Source: Helcobacillus massiliensis (GTDB lineage Bacteria > Actinomycetota > Actinomycetes > Actinomycetales > Dermabacteraceae). From it: DNA of 58,583 nucleotides. Shown here in pieces: positions 1 through 8,472 of the stretch. The stretch lies in contig NZ_JACHWP010000008.1 in NCBI RefSeq assembly GCF_014191425.1, positions 1 to 58,583 of the forward strand. Direction: 5' to 3'. A program made the translations under genes and the position numbers. Under the pieces are notes generated by a model that worked only from the letters and a program-made list of their open reading frames with translations, did not search any database and was not told where the DNA came from. Every line of letters starts with the position of its first letter. The first letter of the stretch is position 1.

Positions 1-861
1 TTCATCCTTGACCGCCCTGACGATCACGCCACCGCGCATCCGGGCGACAATCCCGACGCCACCGCCCGCACTGTCCTCTACGGCGTGCTCCAACACAGCG
101 GTGCTGAGCTGTCGGCGCACGAGACCATCACCGCCGAACAGGACCGGTGGGGCTCGATCGCCCAACTCGCCGCCGAATACGAAACCATCGCCGCCGCAGC
201 CCAACACGACCGCTGGGCTGCTCTCATCACCACCAGCGGCCTCACTACCGACCAGGCGCAAGCCGTGATCGACTCCGATGCTTTCGGCGCTCTGACCGCG
301 GAACTGCGCCGGGCCGAAGCCAACCACCACAACGTCGACACCCTCCTGCCACGCCTCATCAAGGCGCGCGGATTCGCCGACGCCGACGACATCGCCTCCG
401 TCATCCACTACCGCCTCGCCCAGGCCACCGCCCGACCCGCCGGCTCCGGCCGCACACGACAAGCGCCGCGTCTCATCGCAGGGCTCATTCCCGAAGCCAC
501 CGGCCCCATGACCCCCGACATGCAACGGGCCCTGACCGAACGCCGCCACCTCATCGAAACCCGGGCAGAAGCCGTCCTCGACACCGCCCTCCACACCCAC
601 GAGCCATGGATCACAGCACTCGGTCCGATACCCACCAGTGGGCGGGAGCGGCAGCACTGGCGACGCCGCGCCCTGGTCGTCGCCGCCTACCGCGACCGCT
701 ACGCGATCACCGACGGGAGTCCACTCGGACAGGTGCCGCAGGCGACCGCGCAGAAGATCGATCGTGCCCGCGCAGATGCCGCACTTCGCGCACTTACGAG
801 CCCGCAGCACCGAGACCAGCAGCGGCCAGCTCAGAGCCTCGCCCGAAAGCTCGAGTTTTGA
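1..861 (+). CDS. traA: MobF/TraA-type conjugative relaxase-helicase, C-terminal part (5' end outside window)
   Basis: The frame is open from base 1, so this is the last ~286 residues of a larger protein. The tail (VLYGVLQHSG..., then an Arg/Ala-rich stretch with REXXHWRRRALVVAAYRDRY) resembles the C-terminal accessory region of actinobacterial TraA relaxases, which nick oriT and unwind the transferred strand in conjugation. No relaxase Tyr/His motifs or helicase Walker boxes lie inside the window, so the call rests on the tail and on the DprA-like and small membrane neighbours that accompany TraA in actinobacterial conjugative elements. It converges on the dprA-like gene, separated by a hairpin. 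Confidence 0.7.
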   Translation, partial: FILDRPDDHATAHPGDNPDATARTVLYGVLQHSGAELSAHETITAEQDRWGSIAQLAAEYETIAAAAQHDRWAALITTSGLTTDQAQAVIDSDAFGALTAELRRAEANHHNVDTLLPRLIKARGFADADDIASVIHYRLAQATARPAGSGRTRQAPRLIAGLIPEATGPMTPDMQRALTERRHLIETRAEAVLDTALHTHEPWITALGPIPTSGRERQHWRRRALVVAAYRDRYAITDGSPLGQVPQATAQKIDRARADAALRALTSPQHRDQQRPAQSLARKLEF

Positions 862-885
862 CCAGGCCAATCGCAGGACAGAGGA

Positions 886-915
886 AGGGCCTCACATCAC
901 GGGATGCGAGGCCCT
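886..915. terminator. Hairpin between convergent relaxase and dprA-like genes
   Basis: Perfect 8-bp inverted repeat (agggcctc / gaggccct) with a 14-nt loop in the 80-bp gap between two converging genes. It has no clear T tract; a bidirectional terminator is the simplest reading. Confidence 0.5.
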
Positions 916-941
916 GCACGAAGAGGGCGGTGCTCGGGCGC

Positions 942-1946
942 CTACATCGACCGCGTCGGCTTATCCGTTGACGGCACCGGGCGGTGTGCGAACTCCGGCC
1001 CCATCGCTGCTCGATCAGCGCCGCGGCCAGGCGCCCGGTTGATCAGATCCTCAACGTCTCTCCCGTCGGTGACCAGGTGGGCGGTGCCGTTACGCAGCAG
1101 CATGTGCGGGCCACTGCTGGTCACCGAGGTCACCGGTCCCGGGACCGCGCCGACGCTCCGGCCCAAACGCTGCGCCTCGACCGCCGTATGCAGCGCACCC
1201 GAACGTACGCCCGCCTCGACCACCACGGTGCTCCCAGACAGCGCCGCCATCAGCCGCCCGCGCGCCAGGAACCGCTGCCTCGTCGGCACCGACCCCGGCG
1301 GCACCTCACTGACCAGCAGACCAACATCCGCGATCCGATCAAGCAGTTCCCGGTGACCGGCCGGGTACGGGCGGTCCACCCCGTTAGCAAGCACCGCAAC
1401 CGTGTCCGCACCCGACGCCAGCGCTGCCCGGTGAGCGGCGCCCTCGATCCCGTACGCTCCACCGGCCGCCACGACCCGCTCGCCGCGCGAGAGGTCGCCA
1501 GCAACCTGACTGGCGACATGCTCGCCATACGCCGTCGCCGCCCGAGCACCCGTGACCGTCACCAGATCCGCGGTCGGCCGGGCCAGGAACGACGTGGCAC
1601 CGCGCGCCCACAGCACATACGGGGCACGGTCGCCCAGCTCATTCAGTACCTGCGGCCAGTGCGCATCACCCGGAATCACCGTGGCAACCCCTGACTGCTC
1701 GATGCCGCGCATCCGTTCGGCCACATCCTCAACTCGGTGCGGCAACGCGAGACGATCGCGCCAAACCTGCGCGTCCACACGATTCAACCCCGGCACCGCG
1801 CCGTCGCCGTCGAGCAGGCGGATCGTCTCGACGCCACCTTCACGGGCGAGCAGCCGCCCGGTGATGGCGTCGTCGGGTTCAGACAGAAACGACAACAGCA
1901 TCCGCGCGCGACGTTCATCAGTCGCCAGATCAGCGATACCGGCCAT
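942..1946 (-). CDS. DprA/Smf-like DNA-processing protein of the conjugative element
   Basis: 334 residues with the Rossmann-like DprA core: TGARAATAYG near residue 130, the AGGAYGIEGAAHRAAL block, YPAGHRELLDRI, SEVPPGSVPTRQRFLARGR and a VPGPVTS block. Chromosomal DprA binds incoming single-stranded DNA and loads RecA. Copies beside TraA in actinobacterial conjugative elements probably protect or process transferred strands (inference). The ATG at 1946 is preceded by GGAGG seven bases upstream, so the longer frame to 2072 is rejected. The usual RNR motif of DprA reads RGR here, a sign of divergence from the housekeeping protein. Confidence 0.85.
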   Translation of the reverse strand: MAGIADLATDERRARMLLSFLSEPDDAITGRLLAREGGVETIRLLDGDGAVPGLNRVDAQVWRDRLALPHRVEDVAERMRGIEQSGVATVIPGDAHWPQVLNELGDRAPYVLWARGATSFLARPTADLVTVTGARAATAYGEHVASQVAGDLSRGERVVAAGGAYGIEGAAHRAALASGADTVAVLANGVDRPYPAGHRELLDRIADVGLLVSEVPPGSVPTRQRFLARGRLMAALSGSTVVVEAGVRSGALHTAVEAQRLGRSVGAVPGPVTSVTSSGPHMLLRNGTAHLVTDGRDVEDLINRAPGRGADRAAMGPEFAHRPVPSTDKPTRSM

Positions 1947-2013
1947 GACGTGGCCTCCTTCTCGGTCAGATGACGCCGAAAAGGTGCACAGCACGCACGC
2001 AGCGGGCTCGCGG

Positions 2014-2358
2014 TCAGGCGACTGCAGCCACGGAGCGGCGAGACAGACGACGCTCGCGCCATTCGACAGCACGAGCCTGCAGCAGCAGGGCCACGCTGAC
2101 CGGGCCCATGGTCGCGAACTTCATCGCGTTCCAGACGCACAGCACCACCAGCACGTGCAGCCAGCCCGGTGCGCCGTCCTCGATCAACACCGTGAGGAAG
2201 CTCGCGACGTACAGGTAGGGGAGTACCAGCAGCATCGCCGGCACGCCCCACTTCAGCCCACGACGCGCGCGGATCGCATCGAGCAGGATGTTGGTGGGCA
2301 TGTATCGGCGCAGGAAGTAGCGCGTGTAGACGCTGCCGATCCAGATCAGGCGGAACAT
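2014..2358 (-). CDS. Small conserved membrane protein of actinobacterial conjugative elements
   Basis: 114 residues. A basic N-terminus (YTRYFLRRYMPTN) is followed by two hydrophobic segments (about residues 38-58 and 67-95) and an Arg-rich tail. Proteins of this type are common beside relaxase genes in actinobacterial integrative elements and are often mislabelled sulfate permease; nothing here supports a transport role. The ATG at 2358 has AGGA eight bases upstream, while the GTG two codons earlier is too close to it. It is transcribed ahead of the dprA-like gene, with the 3' end 67 bp from that gene's start. Confidence 0.6.
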   Translation of the reverse strand: MFRLIWIGSVYTRYFLRRYMPTNILLDAIRARRGLKWGVPAMLLVLPYLYVASFLTVLIEDGAPGWLHVLVVLCVWNAMKFATMGPVSVALLLQARAVEWRERRLSRRSVAAVA

Positions 2359-2641
2359 GAGCACAGTCCTCTCCTCGTCTCCGGCGACAAGGAATCATGA
2401 AGGACCGCTCCGGCCGAAGCCAGCTGGTCGCCCCACCACGTCCGGCGGTGGGCCACGCAGGTAGAGGCCGCCTACCGTCAACGATACCGCCGTCGGCGTT
2501 GCCTTGGAAGAGGCTCGGCGCACCATGGGTCTGCGTGGCTCCGTGCATCCGCTCAGCGAACGAGGTTCAATAGATGCAACAGGTGAGAGGTTCCCGACGG
2601 CGCCCAGCGAGATGATCGGGCTGGAGCAGAGGGAGCAGACA
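2359..2641. other. Intergenic region between divergent membrane-protein and NACHT genes
   Basis: 283 bp holding the divergent promoters. No clear -35/-10 pair, palindrome or small gene was recognised apart from the ribosome-binding sites at its two ends. Confidence 0.4.
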
Positions 2642-5600
2642 ATGCCCGAGAGTCGCCACCGGTACCTCTACGAGCGTCTCGGAGACCACGACTTTCAGCA
2701 GCTCGTCAGCGCACTGCTTGCGAATCAGTTCCCCGACTACATTCCGATGGCACTGCGTCAGGCCGATGGCGGACGCGACGGCCTGCGCAGGGTTGACGCT
2801 TCGAAGGTCCTGATCTATCAGGTCAAGTGGTCGGTCACTGGCAAGGAGAAGGACCCGGTCACCTGGCTCGACCAGGTCGTCAAGAACGAGGAAGCCAGTC
2901 TGAGGCGTCTGGCGGCGCAGGGAGTCCGTCACTACACACTGGTCACTAACGTCGGCAGCACGGCCAAGGAGGATTCGGGCACGTTCGACCGACTGGACAA
3001 GAAGCTCCAGGCGTACGCGAAGGAGTTCGGCTATGAGCAGATGGCCTGCATCTGGCGCGAGGCCCTGAACCCGTGGGTCGATAATGCCCCCACCGAGACG
3101 AAATGGGCCTACGCCGAGATGCTCGCCGGGTGGGACCTGGTGCGATACCTTGTCGCCGAACACGTCGGCGTCGGGGCGGATAAGGCGCATCGTGACCTGG
3201 TCCGCAAGGTTGCCGCAACCCAGTGGGAAGAGGACAAGCGCGTCAAGTTCAGCCAATCTGACGTGGACCGAGAGAAGATCGTGGACCTCTTCGTCGACGT
3301 CACCGCCGATCGTGTCCACACCGCAGCCAGCCGACACTCGCAAGCACAAGCAGCGAACACAGTGGGTGGTGCCGCCGCCTACCTGCTGCGCGCACCGGCT
3401 CCTTTTACACTCGTCCGCGGCGCGCCGGGACAGGGCAAGTCGACGCTGAGCCAGTTCATCTGCCAGGCCCACCGCAGGTTGTTCATCCCCGAGGCCGAGT
3501 GGCCTGACTCGCTCCCCAAACTGGATCAACCACGTTTCCCTATCAGGCTGGACCTGAGCGACTATGCACTCTGGCTCGGCGGCAACAACGTGTGGGACCA
3601 CCACGCCGAGGACCGCAGGCAGCCGAAGGCCAAGGCACGTAGGGGCGAGCAGGCGACGATCGAGTGCTTCCTTGCCGACCTGATGACCCACGAGAGCGGC
3701 GGAATCACCACCGACGCGAAGACGGTGCAGGACATCTTCGAGCGGGTGCCCAGCCTCGTCGTGCTGGACGGGCTCGACGAAGTCGGCAGCGCCACCATGC
3801 GCGGCAGGATTGTTAGAGAGATCGACAAGTTCGTCAGTCGCGGAAAGGCCTACACCGACCCGCCCAAGGTCATCGTCACCACGCGCCCCAGCGCCGGTGA
3901 ACTTCCTGAGCCGTCGTCCAACCTGTTCGAGATCGTGACCCTTAACCAGCTCACCGTCGAGCAACGGGACACGTACCTGCGCAAATGGTGTGCGGTCCGG
4001 GGGATCAAGGGCAAGGACGGTCGTGCCTTGCGGAAGAGCTTTAAGGACAAGAGCCGCGAGCCCTACATCAACGAACTCGCCGGTAACCCGATGCAGCTCA
4101 CGATCCTGCTCGATCTCCTCCACCAACAGGGTGCTGCTACGCCCACGCAACGCACCGATCTCTACGACAAGTACGTCGAGCTTCTCCTGGCCCGCGAAGC
4201 GAACAAGCATCCCAAAGCGGTGCGCGATCACAAGGAAGAACTACTCGAGATCATCCCGTTCCTCGGCTGGTACCTCCACGCACACACCGAGGAATCTCAG
4301 ATCAACGGCCGCATGAGCGTGGGCGAACTCAAAGAAGCAATGCGGCACTTTCAACGCACCTACGGCAACCGCGAGTCGATCGTCGACCAGCTCTTCGAGG
4401 GCGCCAGTGACCGCCTGTGGGCACTGACCAGCAAAGTCGACGGAACCTACGAGTTCGAGGTCCTCTCCTTACGGGAGTACTTCGCCGCCCGCTTCCTCTA
4501 TCACAACGCGGGCGAGGACAACACGGACTTCGACAGCACGACCGTGCTACGCGAGCTGCTACGTCGACCGTATTGGCTCAACACCGCCAGGTTCTATGGT
4601 GGCAACGCGAAGGGCAACGGCATCTACCCCCTGACTGCCGGAATTGAGCAAGAACTGGCCCAGAGCACATCGCCCGCCTCCTACCTCGCCGCATGGGCAC
4701 TACTCACAGACGGTGTGTTCCTGCGCCGCCCCCGCGAGGCACGCAAGATCCTCACAGCACTCTGCTCCGACGCCGGGATCACGATCCTCCTGGCAGCGCT
4801 CGACCGCCGCGACATCATTCCGCTGCCCGAAATGCCCGACCTCCCAGGCGAGGACGGCCCTGATCCAACCTGGAATCGGCTCACCACTCTGATCAGCAAG
4901 GACCCAACCGACAGTGACAACACTCAGCGCGTACGCGCTCTGCGCGAGCTATTGAACCAACGCAGCCAGTTCGGCACATGGTGGTACAAGCAACTCACCG
5001 CAGCCATCGGCACACCTCAGCAGAACGCATGGCTCAACATCGGTGCTCAGTGCGAGGCCGGCGCTGGTGTCGCCGCATCGTTCGAGCACATCGACCTTTC
5101 CGAGGGCGCTGCTGAACTCTTTCTGAGCGCTGGCCTCGTCCCGGCGCCCGGAAGCGCACTCGAAGCAGCACTCCTCAACGCGGTCTTGGATGGAGAGTGC
5201 CCGCACGTGACATCGACTCGATCCATGCCAGCACAAGTCGCGGTCGCCCTCTCCCCAAGAGCCTTCCTTACGAACTCCAAAACGGGTTTCGTTGCCAGCG
5301 ACGAGAAGACGAAACGTCGGCGAAGCGACGCGATCAGCCAGCTCAGAAGGACCGGATCTCCGTACGCTCAGATAGCCAAGCAGCGAGCCTTCAAAGCTGG
5401 GCAGAAGGGCAGTACGTTCCCTTGGTCGGAGACCGCCGCCGCTTTGCACGCACACGCCGGGCGCCGGTGGCTTGCCTCTGAAATCGCCATCCTCGGTGCG
5501 GCGTCTCCCTTTTCGCTGGCCTACACTAAGAAATCCGGTACGACGCCCTTCGGAACTACTAGCCACCCCTCCGAACTCCTTGCTCAGGCCCGTGCCAACG

Positions 5601-6013
5601 GCCGCAATGCTGAATGGTGGCGCGAGCAGTTTGAGGCCCTCGATAACGACCTGGATAGCGCGGAATGGGCTCTCGCCCTGTGGTGCACCGCTTCCGGCCC
5701 GGTCATCTCAGAACTGATGCCGTTGCTGGAGACCGTGCTAGCCCAGCTACCTGCGCCGCGGCGCACCACTGTACTCCGTGCCGCCGAACAGGCTGCACGT
5801 TACGGCTGGCTGAGAGGTCGACCGGTGACCGCGGCGACGGGCGACCCGGAGCTGGCCGCCCTCAACCAACTCCGAGTCCCGGGAACGTCGACGGCGGAGC
5901 GAGGCGGCGTGATGTCCTCAGCTCGCGAAAATTCGGCGGGGTCACCCTCGCTGCTCAGCGTGGCCCGAGAGCAGAAGTGGCTCAAGGTCGATGCCATGCC
6001 CAGTTATCGGTAG
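2642..6013 (+). CDS. Mrr-like restriction endonuclease-NACHT NTPase (probable anti-phage STAND protein)
   Basis: 1123 residues. The N-terminal ~200 residues look like a PD-(D/E)xK Mrr-type nuclease: F18QQLVSALL helix, D42-G-G-R-D46-G, then Q60-V-K62. A NACHT NTPase follows, with Walker A GAPGQGKST at 260-268, Walker B LVVLDGLDEVG around residues 373-382 and a sensor-like VIVTTRPSA. The remaining ~600 residues are helical, with no repeat I can name, and probably form the sensor. By analogy with bacterial NACHT and Avs proteins, phage sensing would trigger oligomerisation and DNA cleavage (inference). The ATG at 2642 has GGGAG six bases upstream; the 46-residue upstream extension is rejected. 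It lies inside a conjugative element, so it is cargo. Base composition is visibly less G+C-rich than the flanks. Confidence 0.85.
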   Translation: MPESRHRYLYERLGDHDFQQLVSALLANQFPDYIPMALRQADGGRDGLRRVDASKVLIYQVKWSVTGKEKDPVTWLDQVVKNEEASLRRLAAQGVRHYTLVTNVGSTAKEDSGTFDRLDKKLQAYAKEFGYEQMACIWREALNPWVDNAPTETKWAYAEMLAGWDLVRYLVAEHVGVGADKAHRDLVRKVAATQWEEDKRVKFSQSDVDREKIVDLFVDVTADRVHTAASRHSQAQAANTVGGAAAYLLRAPAPFTLVRGAPGQGKSTLSQFICQAHRRLFIPEAEWPDSLPKLDQPRFPIRLDLSDYALWLGGNNVWDHHAEDRRQPKAKARRGEQATIECFLADLMTHESGGITTDAKTVQDIFERVPSLVVLDGLDEVGSATMRGRIVREIDKFVSRGKAYTDPPKVIVTTRPSAGELPEPSSNLFEIVTLNQLTVEQRDTYLRKWCAVRGIKGKDGRALRKSFKDKSREPYINELAGNPMQLTILLDLLHQQGAATPTQRTDLYDKYVELLLAREANKHPKAVRDHKEELLEIIPFLGWYLHAHTEESQINGRMSVGELKEAMRHFQRTYGNRESIVDQLFEGASDRLWALTSKVDGTYEFEVLSLREYFAARFLYHNAGEDNTDFDSTTVLRELLRRPYWLNTARFYGGNAKGNGIYPLTAGIEQELAQSTSPASYLAAWALLTDGVFLRRPREARKILTALCSDAGITILLAALDRRDIIPLPEMPDLPGEDGPDPTWNRLTTLISKDPTDSDNTQRVRALRELLNQRSQFGTWWYKQLTAAIGTPQQNAWLNIGAQCEAGAGVAASFEHIDLSEGAAELFLSAGLVPAPGSALEAALLNAVLDGECPHVTSTRSMPAQVAVALSPRAFLTNSKTGFVASDEKTKRRRSDAISQLRRTGSPYAQIAKQRAFKAGQKGSTFPWSETAAALHAHAGRRWLASEIAILGAASPFSLAYTKKSGTTPFGTTSHPSELLAQARANGRNAEWWREQFEALDNDLDSAEWALALWCTASGPVISELMPLLETVLAQLPAPRRTTVLRAAEQAARYGWLRGRPVTAATGDPELAALNQLRVPGTSTAERGGVMSSARENSAGSPSLLSVAREQKWLKVDAMPSYR

Positions 6014-6048
6014 GGGCAGCAGTGGAAGCGTGCGGATCGTCGTCGGTC

Positions 6049-6435
6049 TCACCGCACTCGACCATGCGTGTCTCGTAGGGTTACGCCTTCGGCGAGAAGG
6101 TAGTTGCGCACGGTGCCGGCGGAGTACCCAAGACCGGTACCGACACGTTCCAGCGATTCGCCCTCCGCATATCTACGGGTCATTTCAGCTACCTCAGAAG
6201 GGGATGGTGCGGTGCGGCGGAGACGGACTCCCCGCGCCCGCAACAGAGACCCTAGCCGCTGCCGGCTCACGCCGAGGTCCCGCATGATCTCCCGCAACGT
6301 CTCTCCGGTCGCGTACCGGGCCTCAGCTATGAGCAGCTCCTCCTCGCTAATCTGTGTCTGCTGCCGGGCGCGCGGCGCCTCGCTATCACGCGACTGCCTA
6401 GTGCGGAGCCTGATCGCGCTGTGCATAGATCTCAT
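6049..6435 (-). CDS. Small protein with two tandem helix-turn-helix units
   Basis: About 128 residues. Two related HTH-like units follow one another: one around ARYATGETLREIMRDLG / SRQRLGSLLRARGV and one around RRYAEGESLERVGTGLGY / SAGTVRNYLLAEGV, ending in TLRDTHGR. This double-HTH ending is familiar from short actinobacterial proteins near mobile elements and from recombinase C-termini, so it may be a DNA-binding accessory protein or a recombinase remnant. No catalytic domain is present. The start is uncertain: ATG at 6435 or 6426, neither with a good ribosome-binding site. It marks the right side of the conjugative element. Confidence 0.5.
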   Translation of the reverse strand: MRSMHSAIRLRTRQSRDSEAPRARQQTQISEEELLIAEARYATGETLREIMRDLGVSRQRLGSLLRARGVRLRRTAPSPSEVAEMTRRYAEGESLERVGTGLGYSAGTVRNYLLAEGVTLRDTHGRVR

Positions 6436-6491
6436 CCGAGACAGCCGCGGGGCAAGTTTCGACAAGCCTCCCGCTAGGTCCACAGAGGATT

Positions 6492-6531
6492 CAGCAGCGC
6501 CCGTTCCGCATCTGCGGGGCGGGCGCTGCTG
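6492..6531. terminator. Very strong nested hairpin downstream of the membrane-protein gene
   Basis: Perfect 12-bp arms (cagcagcgcccg / cgggcgctgctg) enclose a second stem, ccgca/tgcgg. It lies 21 bp past the stop of the minus-strand gene at 6552. There is no T tract, as in many actinobacterial terminators. Confidence 0.6.
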
Positions 6532-6551
6532 TGTTCCGCGCACCGCGCGGC

Positions 6552-7373
6552 TCAGGCCAGCTCGCGCGGGTACTCACCGCGGTAGCCGAGGAAGTCCACC
6601 CGCAGGCCGTTCTCGCCGCGGCGCACCCGCACCATGCGGGTGATCGAGTAGATCGCGCCGACCACTCCGAGGTATTCGAGCATCTCCTCGATCTGGATGG
6701 CCAGCATGAGATGCCAGGTGACCTGGCCGAAGTGCTTCTCAATGTGGCCGCCCACGGTCTCCAGCACCACGGCACCCAGCAGGAACACCGCACCGGAGAG
6801 CACGAGGCCCACCACCACGGAGCGGGGCAGATGCCACAGCAGCGGCAGCATCACGAGCGCCACGAACAGCACCACGATGATCCCGGCCGCCACCCAGCTG
6901 TAGGACAGCAGCCCCTCCGGCATGTGCAGCTTGAGCTTCCCACCGACCCGGTACAGCTCCTCGTGCAGCATGCTGGCCTCATCCGCGGACGCATACAGCG
7001 CGATCGCCGCCAGGATGTACCAGAGGAAGGATCGGCGGTCAGCGGCGAGCCCTACCACGACCGCGGTGACGGCGAACAGCATCCAGAGCGACGCCGCCCA
7101 CCAGGCCGCAACGTTCGCCTCGCCGGCCACATCGAACCGCTGGAACAGCCACAGCCACACCGTGTCCGCCCACTGCGTCTGCACCATCCGCACATACAGC
7201 AGCCCTGACGCGGTCACCACGAGCGCGGAGATGACCGCGAGGACAGCGGCCAGGCGGGTGCTGCCGAGGCGGCGCGGCCGGGCGGGGCGGCGCGCTTCGC
7301 CGGCGACCCCCGCGGCCTGGGGACCGACGGGGCCTGAGGTGGGAGGCGCCGCCACCGAAGATGAACGCGACAT
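6552..7373 (-). CDS. Polytopic membrane protein with a DE...HE motif, function unknown
   Basis: 273 residues. A ~35-residue Pro/Ala-rich cytosolic head is followed by about six membrane segments (AVLAVISALVVTASGLLYV, then SLWMLFAVTAVVVGLA, FLWYILAAIALYA, AAGIIVVLFVALVMLPLL, VVGLVLSGAVFLLGAVV). Between segments three and four sits SADEASMLHEEL; acidic/His motifs of this type occur in a widespread family of uncharacterised integral membrane proteins. The tail RGENGLRVDFLGYRGEY is soluble. Two ATGs (7379 and 7373) share a GGAGG at 4 and 10 bases; I chose the inner one. It appears monocistronic. Confidence 0.55.
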   Translation of the reverse strand: MSRSSSVAAPPTSGPVGPQAAGVAGEARRPARPRRLGSTRLAAVLAVISALVVTASGLLYVRMVQTQWADTVWLWLFQRFDVAGEANVAAWWAASLWMLFAVTAVVVGLAADRRSFLWYILAAIALYASADEASMLHEELYRVGGKLKLHMPEGLLSYSWVAAGIIVVLFVALVMLPLLWHLPRSVVVGLVLSGAVFLLGAVVLETVGGHIEKHFGQVTWHLMLAIQIEEMLEYLGVVGAIYSITRMVRVRRGENGLRVDFLGYRGEYPRELA

Positions 7374-7511
7374 GACCATCAGCCCTCCAAGAAGTGAAGA
7401 ACAGCCTGAGGTTAGCCAAGTGGTCGGCAGATTGCCCACAAAGGCGGTCGGAGCCACACGCACCTCACGCACCAGGCACTCCCCCGGGAGGAGAAGGACG
7501 GCTCGGCCGCG

Positions 7512-7907
7512 TCACTCACCGATCGTCAGCTGCTCCGAGGCGGGCAGGCCGACGGGGTCATCCCCGAACGGTGCAACCTCCAGATACGACGGCACACCGC
7601 CATCGATGAACAGCAGGACGAGAGCGGAACCGTCCGCGAGATCGGCGGACAGCACGATCCTCTCGCCGCCGCTCGGGTGATCGGGCGCCGGCTCCGGTTC
7701 CAGCTCGATCGACGGGCACAGCCCGCAGCCGCACTCCCCCGACACCACGAACGCATCCAGCATCCCCAGCCACCGGTCACGGTCGGCACCCGTCGGCACC
7801 GCTTCACCACCGCCCGGCACCGCCTCGCGGATCAGCACGTCCAGCAGGGCGCGCTCCGCCGCGCTGAGGGACCGCCGCGCCGACGCGGCGTGGTCCGCGC
7901 CGGTCAT
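7512..7907 (-). CDS. Conserved hypothetical protein with a CGCGLC motif, co-transcribed with a Nudix gene
   Basis: 131 residues, soluble and acidic. A helical N-terminus (SAAERALLDVLIREAVPGG) is followed by FVVSGECGCGLCPSIEL and a beta-rich C-terminal half (IVLSADLADGSALVLLFIDGG). The Cys cluster could bind a metal, but only three Cys are present. The start overlaps the Nudix stop as ATGA, indicating translational coupling. I do not recognise a family. Confidence 0.6.
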   Translation of the reverse strand: MTGADHAASARRSLSAAERALLDVLIREAVPGGGEAVPTGADRDRWLGMLDAFVVSGECGCGLCPSIELEPEPAPDHPSGGERIVLSADLADGSALVLLFIDGGVPSYLEVAPFGDDPVGLPASEQLTIGE

Positions 7908-8401
7908 CGGTTCGTGTCTGCGATCAGGCGCGGCCGAACCGACGCATCGGTCTGCAGCCAGGCCGCGATCACCCGCGGGCGCACATCGAACTCGTGCAGA
8001 CGCTCGATCGGCAGCCACGCCGCCCCCGTCTGATTCTGCGAATCCGGCAGCGCCCCCAGACCCGGCTCCTCACCCTGCTCCAGGCCGCACCAGAACATCA
8101 GGTTGATCTGGTGGAAGCGCGACCCCGTCGGCTTCCCATCCTGGCGGCCGAGCCGCTCCGAAATGACCTCACAGACCACCGCGAGATCATGGACCCGCAC
8201 CTGCACGCCGATCTCCTCGAGGCACTCGCGCCTCACGCCGTCCTGCACGGTCTCCCCGTGCTCGAGACCGCCGCCGGGAACAGCGAAGAAGCGCCCGCCC
8301 GTCACCGGGTCGGAGAACTCCTCCAACAGGATGTGCCCATCGGCCTGGATGAGCGCGCGCACGCCCGTGCGAACATTCGAATACCCCGGATCCAGCTCCA
8401 T
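7904..8401 (-). CDS. Nudix hydrolase
   Basis: 165 residues. A near-canonical Nudix box starts at GGGLEHGETV and continues QDGVRRECLEEIGV (G-x5-E-x7-REUxEExGU), which binds Mg2+ and hydrolyses a nucleoside-diphosphate-linked substrate. The substrate cannot be inferred. The ATG at 8401 has no Shine-Dalgarno; a -10-like TAGCGT lies seven bases before it on the minus strand, so the mRNA is probably leaderless. It is first in a two-gene operon. Confidence 0.85.
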   Translation of the reverse strand: MELDPGYSNVRTGVRALIQADGHILLEEFSDPVTGGRFFAVPGGGLEHGETVQDGVRRECLEEIGVQVRVHDLAVVCEVISERLGRQDGKPTGSRFHQINLMFWCGLEQGEEPGLGALPDSQNQTGAAWLPIERLHEFDVRPRVIAAWLQTDASVRPRLIADTNR

Positions 8402-8472
8402 GCCGGTCACGCTACCACCGCCCCGCCGGCCCCACAGGACAGTGTCCGAACAGTCAGGGAAGGGAGGCTCCC

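Noticed and set aside
2567-4231. 554-residue minus-strand frame under the NACHT gene
   Set aside because: No start signal or family features; opposite frame carries intact Walker motifs.
6014-6552. tRNA gene or att repeat at the element border
   Set aside because: No cloverleaf or terminal CCA and no repeat partner inside the window.
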